Notes under the pieces: model-generated | Seen by the model: the letters and a program-made list of their open reading frames with translations, nothing else | What the model was told of the DNA's origin: nothing | Databases searched by the model: none | Made by a program: the position numbers and the translations under genes | Assembly: GCA_028714895.1 (NCBI GenBank) | Contig: JAQTLM010000006.1 | Location: 84,817 to 148,816, forward strand | Direction of reading: 5' to 3' | Source of the DNA: Gallionella sp. | GTDB taxonomy: Bacteria > Pseudomonadota > Gammaproteobacteria > Burkholderiales > Gallionellaceae | Length of the DNA: 64,000 nucleotides | Shown here: piece by piece, positions 9,393 to 17,364 of the stretch | Position numbering within the stretch: the first letter of the stretch is position 1 | Layout of the letters: every line of letters starts with the position of its first letter

Positions 9393-10562
9393 TTATGCCA
9401 CAGCAGCCCTGCTTCCCGCCACATTGCGCAGCGCCCACCACATCAGCAACATGCCGACCAGCGCCATGCCCGCGCTACACGAATACAGCACGCTGGCGCC
9501 GTAATGCTGCCAGATCGGGCCGCTAGCCAGCCCACCCAGCATGCCGCCCGCGCCGTAAGTAAGGCTGCCGAACATAGCCTGGCCTTTGGACTGGTGCCGC
9601 CCCTGAAAGAACTCATGCACCAGCCCCACCGAGGCGGCGTGATACGCGCCGAAAGTGGCGGCGTGCAACACCTGGGCGATGAGCAGCAGCAACAGAAAAT
9701 CCACCCCCCAGCCGATCAGCATGAAGCGCAGCACGGCCAGGCCGAGGCTGGCAACCAGGATACGCGTTAAACCATAGCGCCGCGCCAGCCACGGCATCAG
9801 GAAGAACACGCCGATCTCGCAGATCACGCCGAGCGCCCACAGCCCGCCGACCGCGCTCTTGGCGTAGCCGTGCTCGACCAGATAAATCGAGAAGAAGGTG
9901 TAATAAGGGCCGTGCGCGACGGACATCAGGAAACATGCGCCGAACAGCGCCAGCACGCGCGGCTGCAGCACGATGTTCCGGATCGACTGGCTGTCGGTGT
10001 GGTGCGCCAGCACTTCGGTGGGCGGTATCTGGCGCGAGAACAGCAGGATGCCCAGCTCGCAGACCAGCCCCGCCCACAGCAGCCACGCGATGGCGATATA
10101 GTCGAAGGCGTAGCCCAGCCCCACCACCGCGACGATGAAGCCGATCGAGCCCCACGAGCGAATGCGGCCGTAACGGGCGGTGTGCTTGCCGAGATAAGTC
10201 AGCGTGGTCGCCTCGACCAGCGGCATCGACGCGCTCCAGAAGAAGCCCATCAGCCCCAGCACCAGCAACATGCCCCAGAAACTGGTGGTGGCAAACACGC
10301 CGAGGTAGCACACCGCACTCAGCGTCGCCGCGATCTGCACCACCAGCAGTCTTTTTCCTGTGTGGTCGGCCAGCCAACCCCACAGGTTCGGCGCGATCAT
10401 GCGCATCACCGGCTGCATCGACATCAGGATGGCGATTTCGATGGCGTTGAAGTGGATGGATTGGAGATACAGGCTCCAGTAGGGCGCGAACATCCCCACG
10501 AAGGCGTAATAAAAGAAATAGAATCCGGCGATGCGCCAGTGGTAGTTTTTGGCTTGAGTCAC
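9393..10562 (-). CDS. MFS transporter, LacY/HcaT-like (MFS_1_like) family
   Basis: A twelve-helix permease of about 389 residues. The N-terminus (NYHWRIAGFYFFYYAFVGMFAP) and the basic loop WGWLADHTGKRL between helices 2 and 3 are typical of the MFS_1_like subfamily containing putative 3-phenylpropionate transporters and relatives. RIRSWGSIGFI is the family's helix-5 region. The substrate is unknown. The GTG at 10562 gives a normal N-terminus; the open frame extends to a GTG at 10628, which would add an odd cysteine-rich leader. Its relation to the leucine genes downstream is positional only. Confidence 0.75.
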   Translation of the reverse strand: MTQAKNYHWRIAGFYFFYYAFVGMFAPYWSLYLQSIHFNAIEIAILMSMQPVMRMIAPNLWGWLADHTGKRLLVVQIAATLSAVCYLGVFATTSFWGMLLVLGLMGFFWSASMPLVEATTLTYLGKHTARYGRIRSWGSIGFIVAVVGLGYAFDYIAIAWLLWAGLVCELGILLFSRQIPPTEVLAHHTDSQSIRNIVLQPRVLALFGACFLMSVAHGPYYTFFSIYLVEHGYAKSAVGGLWALGVICEIGVFFLMPWLARRYGLTRILVASLGLAVLRFMLIGWGVDFLLLLLIAQVLHAATFGAYHAASVGLVHEFFQGRHQSKGQAMFGSLTYGAGGMLGGLASGPIWQHYGASVLYSCSAGMALVGMLLMWWALRNVAGSRAAVA

Positions 10563-10736
10563 TTGCTGAAATGCCGCTGTTAGATAAGCCGCGCTATACG
10601 GACAACAGATGCATTTTATCTTGAACACTAACCGTTTCGATACAAAACTTGCCTACAAGTCAGAAAGATAGACAACAACAGGGGGCGGGCACGACGCATC
10701 GTTAGCGAACTCGTGCCTGAACTATGCTTCAGATCA

Positions 10737-11696
10737 TTATTTCACGCACTTTATGCAGTTACCTCCACCTTCTTTGGCACGCTGCAAAGACTCATCAGCG
10801 CGGGCAAACAGGTTGACTAGCGTATCGTTCGGATTCACTTGGCTAATACCTAAAGAAATACTAATAGATGGCAACGCATCACCGCTGGGCAACACAACCA
10901 TGGATTGATTGATGGTTTCTCTCAGCCTTTCTGACGCTATGCAGGCATCAAACAGAGATGTGTCCGGCAAAAAAATGGCGAATTGTTCGCCGAGGTAGTG
11001 TCCCGCCTGGTCATTTGGACGCAGACAGGACATCATGGTATGAGCAATATTTCGCAAAGCCTGGTCGCTGCCAAGTTGCCCATAGCTGTCACTGAATGCC
11101 TTGAATTGATCCATTTCCAGCATCACGAGGCAACTTGGCTTATTGTTCATGATACTGCGCTGCAAACAGCGCTCGAATTTCTCATACATCCAGTGCCGGT
11201 TACAAAGCCCGGTCAATTCATCAACAACCGAGACACCTGAAAACCCGTGATGGTGCTCAAGGCTTTCTGCCATGACCTGATCGGTCATGCGAATCCGCTT
11301 ACTTAGTATGCTCAGCATGTTATGCGCGGCCACATGCGACCTATCGATCATGTCCCATAGGGCATTATGGTCAATGGCAAGCAGCTTGCAGTCGGTAGCG
11401 GCAATGACGTATGCCGAGACACGGCCGTCCCCTAGAATGGACATCTCCCCCACGCATTCCCCTTCACTGAGCATGGCAATGGGCTCGACATCAGATTCTT
11501 TTGACTGAATGCTCAGACGTCCGGAAAGGATTATGTAAATCAGATTGTTGGCCTGACCGGTAACCAGCAATATTTCGCCTGAATTTAAGGTGCGCAGCTT
11601 GGACTGGCTTAAATTCTTGGCGACTAATTTATTCGGTATCCCACGAAATAAGGGAGCTGTTTCCAGCATTTTGAGAATTTCTGGAGAATGAATCAC
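10737..11696 (-). CDS. cNMP-binding domain / degenerate GGDEF protein
   Basis: A soluble 319-residue protein. Residues about 10-130 form a Crp-type cyclic-nucleotide-binding beta barrel (GEILLVTGQANNLIYIILSGRL, then LSEGECVGEMSIL). Residues about 160-315 form a GGDEF domain (DELTGLCNRHWM). The catalytic signature reads LGEQF instead of GGDEF, so cyclase activity is unlikely. The RxxD inhibitory site is present five residues before it (RPND), which suggests a c-di-GMP receptor. It is the last gene of the NfrAB/WecB locus, 32 bases after wecB. The start is GTG at 11696 with AAGG upstream. A paralogue lies at 38314-39327. Confidence 0.82.
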   Translation of the reverse strand: MIHSPEILKMLETAPLFRGIPNKLVAKNLSQSKLRTLNSGEILLVTGQANNLIYIILSGRLSIQSKESDVEPIAMLSEGECVGEMSILGDGRVSAYVIAATDCKLLAIDHNALWDMIDRSHVAAHNMLSILSKRIRMTDQVMAESLEHHHGFSGVSVVDELTGLCNRHWMYEKFERCLQRSIMNNKPSCLVMLEMDQFKAFSDSYGQLGSDQALRNIAHTMMSCLRPNDQAGHYLGEQFAIFLPDTSLFDACIASERLRETINQSMVVLPSGDALPSISISLGISQVNPNDTLVNLFARADESLQRAKEGGGNCIKCVK

Positions 11697-11728
11697 GTTA
11701 TTACCTTTTTACAGTTACTTACTAAGAT

Positions 11729-12856
11729 TTAATGTGAGAATCGTGCGGCAAGCGCAGCAACAATACGCTTGCTGGCCGCGCCGTCACCGTAAGGATTGGC
11801 ACGCTGTGAAAATTGCTGATAGTAAGTTGCGTCATCCAGCAGCCGTGTGCACCCGGCAGTGATTTTTTGCGTATCCGTACCGACCAGTTGCACCGTGCCT
11901 GCTGCCACTGCCTCGGGTCGCTCGGTTACCTCGCGCATCACCAAGACTGGCTTACCCAGCGATGGCGCTTCTTCCTGTATGCCGCCGGAGTCGGTCAAAA
12001 TGACATGCGCCCGACTCATCAGATACACAAAATGCAGGTAATCGAGCGGCTCAATCAAATACACATTCCGTTTTCCTTCCAATGTACCCATGACGACTTG
12101 GCGCACATTGGGATTGAGATGCACCGGATACACGATCTGCACATCTTCTCTTTCACTTAGCCGTTTCAAGGCAAGACAAATCGACTCCAGCCCCTGCCCG
12201 TGGTTTTCGCGCCGGTGGCCGGTGACAAGGATGAGTCGTTTGGCCGGATCAAGAAACGGGAACGCACTCGCAAGACGGCCAGCCAATTCCTGGTCAGATT
12301 TGATTCGTCCATCCGTCATCAGCAGCGCATCAATGACGGTATTGCCGGTCACGTAAATCCGTTCTGCCGGAACGTGTTCTTTGAGCAGGTTGTCACGCGA
12401 AACATCGGTCGGCGCGAAATAGTATTCGGTTACCACATCAATCACGCGACGATTCATTTCCTCCGGCCAGGGATGATGCAAATCATGGGTACGCAGCCCT
12501 GCTTCGACATGCCCTACCGGAATATGCCGGTAGAATGCCGCCAATCCGGCAGCCATCGCCGTTGTGGTATCGCCATGCACCAGCACACAATCGGGGTGAT
12601 GCATTTTCAGGACATCGTCTATGCCGTTCAGCACATTACCGGTCAGTTCGGCCAGTTGCTGCCCCTGTTTCATCAAATTAAGGTCAATATCAGCCGTAAT
12701 GCCAAAAATCTCCAGCACCTGATCCAGCATTTGGCGATGCTGTGCGGTAAGACAAACCAACGTCTTGAATTGCGGCTGCGCCAGCAGTTCATGCACTAGC
12801 GGAGCCATTTTAATGGCTTCCGGGCGTGTTCCAATTACCACCATAATTTTATGCAT
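11729..12856 (-). CDS. wecB: UDP-N-acetylglucosamine 2-epimerase (non-hydrolysing)
   Basis: This enzyme interconverts UDP-GlcNAc and UDP-ManNAc. The 375-residue protein begins MHKIMVVIGTRPEAIKM and carries VHGDTTTAMA, GHVEAGLRT, HPWPEEMNRR, VTGNTVIDAL, TGHRRENHG and LTDSGGIQEEAPSLGKP, all hallmarks of the non-hydrolysing family. It lies 17 bases downstream of nfrA. In E. coli WecB supplies UDP-ManNAc to the NfrB-dependent glycan; linkage here suggests the same supply role. Confidence 0.95.
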   Translation of the reverse strand: MHKIMVVIGTRPEAIKMAPLVHELLAQPQFKTLVCLTAQHRQMLDQVLEIFGITADIDLNLMKQGQQLAELTGNVLNGIDDVLKMHHPDCVLVHGDTTTAMAAGLAAFYRHIPVGHVEAGLRTHDLHHPWPEEMNRRVIDVVTEYYFAPTDVSRDNLLKEHVPAERIYVTGNTVIDALLMTDGRIKSDQELAGRLASAFPFLDPAKRLILVTGHRRENHGQGLESICLALKRLSEREDVQIVYPVHLNPNVRQVVMGTLEGKRNVYLIEPLDYLHFVYLMSRAHVILTDSGGIQEEAPSLGKPVLVMREVTERPEAVAAGTVQLVGTDTQKITAGCTRLLDDATYYQQFSQRANPYGDGAASKRIVAALAARFSH

Positions 12857-12873
12857 TGTGCGTCTCGCCGAAA

Positions 12874-15213
12874 CTAAAACCAGTAATTCGCCCGCATCAA
12901 CAGCCCCGACCCTCGTGGAGCGTTATCCACCTTGAAGCGATACTGTATGTCCAGATCAATCACACTGCTCGGCACCTGATATTTATTTTCTGAAAACCAA
13001 TAACGAAATTTAACTCCCGGCCCAATGGTCGACGAAGAAGGCCTGGCGCGTGGAGAGCGGGAGTTGTCAGTCTCATTTGTCGCCACCAGATGCGGGTAAG
13101 CCGTCAAATGAGCATCTAGACTGGGAAGATGCATGCTCTTGCCGTATGTTGCTTCCATAGCATGGTAGTAGTAACCGTTGCCGGCACCGCCGCCGCCAGC
13201 GTTGTTGCCAGCATTCGGCTCGAGGTAATAACCGGCTTCCCCGTAGAAATTCCAGTCTGCCAAAGCCGCTTTGCCAGGCTTCAACTCATATCCGCTGTCG
13301 GTAGAAAACCCCATCCGCAACAACCAATCCGTGCGTGAAACCAAGCCGAATTTAATCAACCTTTCTGCACCCAGCGTCAAGCCCCAGTCGGTAAATGGTT
13401 TTACGCGTACACCGGCAGCGCCCTGATTGGTAGTCGACCCTGAGCCAGCAGTACCTACAATTATCCCTTCATGGAACGTTTGATAGGTTCGCGCATACAA
13501 CTGCACAAAACGGTTATTGTTGTTATATGGCTGCCAGTATCCTTCCAAGCCGCCCTGTATGGTATTTGTCCGCTGGCGCGAACCAAACAAGGTCCTTTGT
13601 CGAACCAGGCTGGCTGACAAACCCCAATTACGGCTCATCTCCTGCATCTCGCTGCGATAACCGATAGCCTGGTCATCATTGAATGGTTTTGCTGATTCAG
13701 TGCTTCTTTCATTGATTTCCAAGGCATGCCCCATCAACTCAACGGCAGTCTTGTTTTCACCCAAACGCTTTGCTGCATAACAAGCATCAGCGTAATTGGT
13801 CGCGCTGCCATAACCATTCGCAAATGCACGCTGGAAAGCCGCCAGAGCCTCTTTATCTTTATGCTCTCCCAGTTGCTTATAACCTTCACTAATATCCGCA
13901 TAGCCGCCATCCACGTGAACCAGGTCCACCGATGCATTGATATTCTTCAACAGCGACTGAGCGTATGCCCTTTGGTCATCAGTAGCAGCACGCTTATTCG
14001 CCCACTCTGCAGCGACACGCGCAGCATCACGTTGCGCCAGCATCATGTGTGCCTGGCCGAGACGAATCTGCACGGCGTAACTATCCTCTGTCAGCATAGT
14101 TGCAAGCACATCCAATACCTCTTGCGGCTGTTGTTTGGCGAACGCACCATCGGCCAGATCCAGCCTGACATCGCGTTCATGTGCCGCATCCAGGCCAGGG
14201 CTTTGTTTTAGCGCTTTGTTCAGCAAATCAGCAGCGACATCGTGTTCGCCCAAACGTCTGGCGGTATAGCCGGCATCTGCATAGGCAGTCGCGCTCCCCT
14301 GCCCTGCGGCAAAAGCCCGTTGAAAAGCGTCCAGCGCCTGTTTGTCTTTCATTTGTTTCAGTAATTCGTAGCCCTCATCCACGGCAGACTTCACAACGGA
14401 TGGATGGATGACCGGTTTTGGCTTTACCACAGGTAGTGTCTTAACAACCGGCACACTAGTGCTTAGCAGTAATTGCTGCGCCGACTTACGTTCAACATCA
14501 TTAGCGGCCAATTCATTTGCTTTTTCTCCGGCAGCACGCGCAGCATTGCGATCACCCATCATCAGGCGAGCCTGGGCGATACGGATTTGCACGGCATAGC
14601 TTTCTGGTACCACAAGCGGAATGAGTGCATCCAATGCCTGTTGTGGCTGCTTTATGGCAATGGCACTATCAGCCAAGGACAACCTGACATTGCGCTGTTG
14701 TGTGACATCCAATCCGGGTTGATGCAGCGAAGCAGCGAAGTCCTGCACCGCCAAATCATGACGGTTCAGCCTCTGAGAGATATACCCTCTTGAAGCCAAT
14801 ACCAAAGCATCATTTGAAAAACGCGTCAGTAAATTGTCCGCCTGTAAACGCGCTTTTATCAAATCCCCCTTGCGCATTTGAATATCAAGAGAGATCAATC
14901 CAAGCTGTTTGCTGTCTGGGCGCAGCTGCAAAGCTTCATTAATAAATCCTTCGGCCTCACCCACTTTTCCATCTGCAAGGGCTTTATAGGCCTGATCCGC
15001 CAAGCGATATGCCTTTCCGGAGAGAGTGGTTTCTTCCTTTTGTCCAGCTTCCTTAGAGACACCTAACTGCACCAGCAAATCGTTTTGAGCAACAACATAG
15101 GGCTCAGGAATCGCCAAAATCTCCTCACCAGCATAAGCTGAATGCAAAGGAGCAAGACACGACGACAATATCAGTGTAGAAACCGAGCCGAACCTGAAAG
15201 AAAATCTGATCAT
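12874..15213 (-). CDS. nfrA: NfrA-like outer-membrane TPR protein of a polysaccharide export system
   Basis: A protein of about 779 residues with a signal peptide (SSCLAPLHSAYA cleavage region), a periplasmic TPR-like part of about 500 residues and a C-terminal domain of about 250 residues rich in alternating polar and aromatic residues, ending in Phe as outer-membrane barrels do. Three long internal repeats are visible, each containing a DAFQRAFA(A/N)G-like segment or an SYAVQIR(I/L)-(G/A)QA segment. NfrA of E. coli is the phage N4 receptor and the putative outer-membrane exporter of the NfrB glycan. The ATG at 15213 has GGAG six bases upstream and overlaps the nfrB stop (ATGA). Confidence 0.85.
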   Translation of the reverse strand: MIRFSFRFGSVSTLILSSCLAPLHSAYAGEEILAIPEPYVVAQNDLLVQLGVSKEAGQKEETTLSGKAYRLADQAYKALADGKVGEAEGFINEALQLRPDSKQLGLISLDIQMRKGDLIKARLQADNLLTRFSNDALVLASRGYISQRLNRHDLAVQDFAASLHQPGLDVTQQRNVRLSLADSAIAIKQPQQALDALIPLVVPESYAVQIRIAQARLMMGDRNAARAAGEKANELAANDVERKSAQQLLLSTSVPVVKTLPVVKPKPVIHPSVVKSAVDEGYELLKQMKDKQALDAFQRAFAAGQGSATAYADAGYTARRLGEHDVAADLLNKALKQSPGLDAAHERDVRLDLADGAFAKQQPQEVLDVLATMLTEDSYAVQIRLGQAHMMLAQRDAARVAAEWANKRAATDDQRAYAQSLLKNINASVDLVHVDGGYADISEGYKQLGEHKDKEALAAFQRAFANGYGSATNYADACYAAKRLGENKTAVELMGHALEINERSTESAKPFNDDQAIGYRSEMQEMSRNWGLSASLVRQRTLFGSRQRTNTIQGGLEGYWQPYNNNNRFVQLYARTYQTFHEGIIVGTAGSGSTTNQGAAGVRVKPFTDWGLTLGAERLIKFGLVSRTDWLLRMGFSTDSGYELKPGKAALADWNFYGEAGYYLEPNAGNNAGGGGAGNGYYYHAMEATYGKSMHLPSLDAHLTAYPHLVATNETDNSRSPRARPSSSTIGPGVKFRYWFSENKYQVPSSVIDLDIQYRFKVDNAPRGSGLLMRANYWF

Positions 15214-17357
15214 GCTGCACTCCAAGGTCTTAAATTAGAATTAGTCAGTTCGCCTAAAACCTCGCTCTGACGGCGAAGAGCACCATTAAGTTGCGCCTGA
15301 GAAATCACTCCGCGCGCCAACAAATAGGCACCGATCCGCCCATCACGCTCACGATTGTAATCTGACAAATTGCTGACCAAAGTCTCCGCCGTAAGTGCGC
15401 CAACTTCGACGAGGAAGTCGCCCAGCGGTTTGCGTGCAACAGGCACCGCCTTGATCTTGACCGTATCGTCACCCGCGCCGTACCAACCAATAGCCGCCGA
15501 AATTTGTTGCTCGGTTGCGACGAAGAGTGCTACAGGACGACCGACCGCCGCCTGAATCTCCGCCAACACTTCATCTGAAGGCGCATCAAAAACTGCCAAA
15601 TGTAGTGTTCCATCCTGCGCTTCAGCGAATGGTATAACACTATGGCGTTGCACCAGGAAGCCGGGTAATCGCCCAAAGAACTGCTTGATGGCCTGCGGCT
15701 CAAGAACGATGCGCGGCAATCCGGCTTGTTCGGCCATCACATCAGCAAGTTTCTCCTGGCTAATAGCGCCTTGTTCGAGCAACAATCGCCCAATCCGTTT
15801 ACCTGTAACTTTTTGCTGAGACAGCGCATGATCGAGCTGCTCCTGGCTGATCTGATTCCAACTGAGCAGTAATTCGCCCGTTTGTTTACGAAGTCTCTTC
15901 AGAGCCTCAACAGTTGGATAGAAATGCTGTGTTTTGTCCCATGCGATTCGCTTGCCCGTTATCAGGTGCGTCACAAAGATCCTCCATGCGCGGGAAACAG
16001 CAAACAGGTTAATTACGCTGCCCACCACCATGCGAGGCACGGACAGGATGCCCTGCACAATGCCATGTTCAAGCGATACGAAATAAACTCGATGCGCAAT
16101 GCGATTGAAGAAAAACCAGAAACTTAATAAATAGATGTAGAAGAGCCAGCTGCGAGTTTCCACAAAATCCGGAAAGCGCATGTACTCCAGGCCCATCAAA
16201 CGCAACAGCCAAATCGTCACAAACGAACCGGCGGTCAGATAGGTTAACAGCCCGACGTAAGGTGCCCACAAAGACTTGCGATCACGGAAAAACAAGTATT
16301 TCGCTGCAAGACCACCCTTCCATCCCATCTGTTGCCAGCCTTGGAATGCCACCCCCAGTATCCAGCGGGTGCGTTGACGATAGGCTGTGCGCAAGGTACT
16401 GGGGAAATACTCACGGGTTGCAATCACGCTGTTAACGTCAATCTGATATTCCTTACCGGTCCAGAACGACTTGCGTTTAGCCGCATGCACCACAGGGAAA
16501 CGCACAAAAACCTGACTAGTGCCAAGCTCTTTAAGGCGGAAACTCAAATCGTAGTCTTCAGTCAGCGTATCGGTATTAAAGGGCTGGTTGCTGTTCTGGT
16601 CGGCAAGCATTTGGATCGCACGGCGGCTATAACAGGTGGAAACGCCAGACCCGGGCACCAGTCCGTTAAGGCTCTCACGCACCACCATTTCCTTATCATG
16701 CCACTCGGCGAAGTCATCCATGTAAGTCCCACCGACCCAGTCATACCAACCTCTATCCAGAGAAAGCACCGGCATTTGAATCAAATCTTTCCGCCCAACC
16801 AGGTAATTGAACATGCGAAATTCGAGCGGATGAATGACGTCCTCGCTGTCATGAATAATCAAGCCGGCAAACTTGATGTTGTGCTGTTCTTCGTAAAAAA
16901 AAATCGACTGCGCAATCCAGTTTAAGCAGTCAGCTTTACAAGTTGGGCCATCATTCAGCACCGTGGCACGCTTTACCATGGTAGGGAACCGTCTTACCAT
17001 GCGATCCGCTTCAGCCGTAGTCTGCGCATCATTCTGATAAGTGCCAAGGAAAATCACATATCTTTGATAGTCCATGGTTGCAATGGTGTTCTCAACCATT
17101 TTCGCGATCACATCGTGCTCCTGCCAGGCAGGAACCATAATCGCCAAATAACTCTCTTCCTTCTCGCGCAACTGTTCGATGCGCAACGGCTTATGCTTTG
17201 ATGAAATCGTTAACCAGCGATAAATTCTGCGCACCCAATAATAGATGTCGATGAACATATCATCCAATGAGCTGATCAATACGCCCACCGCCGCAATCGC
17301 CGCAATGACCTCCAATACCTCACGGTATATGGCAATGCTTTCATTACTGATAATCAT
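15210..17357 (-). CDS. nfrB: NfrB-like glycosyltransferase with C-terminal MshEN repeats
   Basis: A 715-residue membrane protein. An N-terminal span is followed by a family-2 glycosyltransferase domain with the DSED motif (about residue 170), TEDYD (about 268) and QRTRW (about 331), then several membrane helices (about 370-450). The C-terminus carries MshEN-type c-di-GMP-binding motifs: RIGRLLLEQGAISQEKLADV at about residue 525 is the best, with related copies before and after it (GELLLSWNQISQEQLDHAL, LGDFLVEVGALTAETL, RIGAYLLARGVISQAQL). In E. coli NfrB polymerises an N-acetylmannosamine-dependent glycan under c-di-GMP control. AGGTGA precedes the ATG at 17357. Confidence 0.9.
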   Translation of the reverse strand: MIISNESIAIYREVLEVIAAIAAVGVLISSLDDMFIDIYYWVRRIYRWLTISSKHKPLRIEQLREKEESYLAIMVPAWQEHDVIAKMVENTIATMDYQRYVIFLGTYQNDAQTTAEADRMVRRFPTMVKRATVLNDGPTCKADCLNWIAQSIFFYEEQHNIKFAGLIIHDSEDVIHPLEFRMFNYLVGRKDLIQMPVLSLDRGWYDWVGGTYMDDFAEWHDKEMVVRESLNGLVPGSGVSTCYSRRAIQMLADQNSNQPFNTDTLTEDYDLSFRLKELGTSQVFVRFPVVHAAKRKSFWTGKEYQIDVNSVIATREYFPSTLRTAYRQRTRWILGVAFQGWQQMGWKGGLAAKYLFFRDRKSLWAPYVGLLTYLTAGSFVTIWLLRLMGLEYMRFPDFVETRSWLFYIYLLSFWFFFNRIAHRVYFVSLEHGIVQGILSVPRMVVGSVINLFAVSRAWRIFVTHLITGKRIAWDKTQHFYPTVEALKRLRKQTGELLLSWNQISQEQLDHALSQQKVTGKRIGRLLLEQGAISQEKLADVMAEQAGLPRIVLEPQAIKQFFGRLPGFLVQRHSVIPFAEAQDGTLHLAVFDAPSDEVLAEIQAAVGRPVALFVATEQQISAAIGWYGAGDDTVKIKAVPVARKPLGDFLVEVGALTAETLVSNLSDYNRERDGRIGAYLLARGVISQAQLNGALRRQSEVLGELTNSNLRPWSAA

Positions 17358-17364
17358 CGTTCAC

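Noticed and set aside
7302..9770. An 822-codon open frame on the plus strand
   Set aside because: It is antisense to leuD and leuC, which have all family motifs; the frame is a by-product of GC-rich codon usage.
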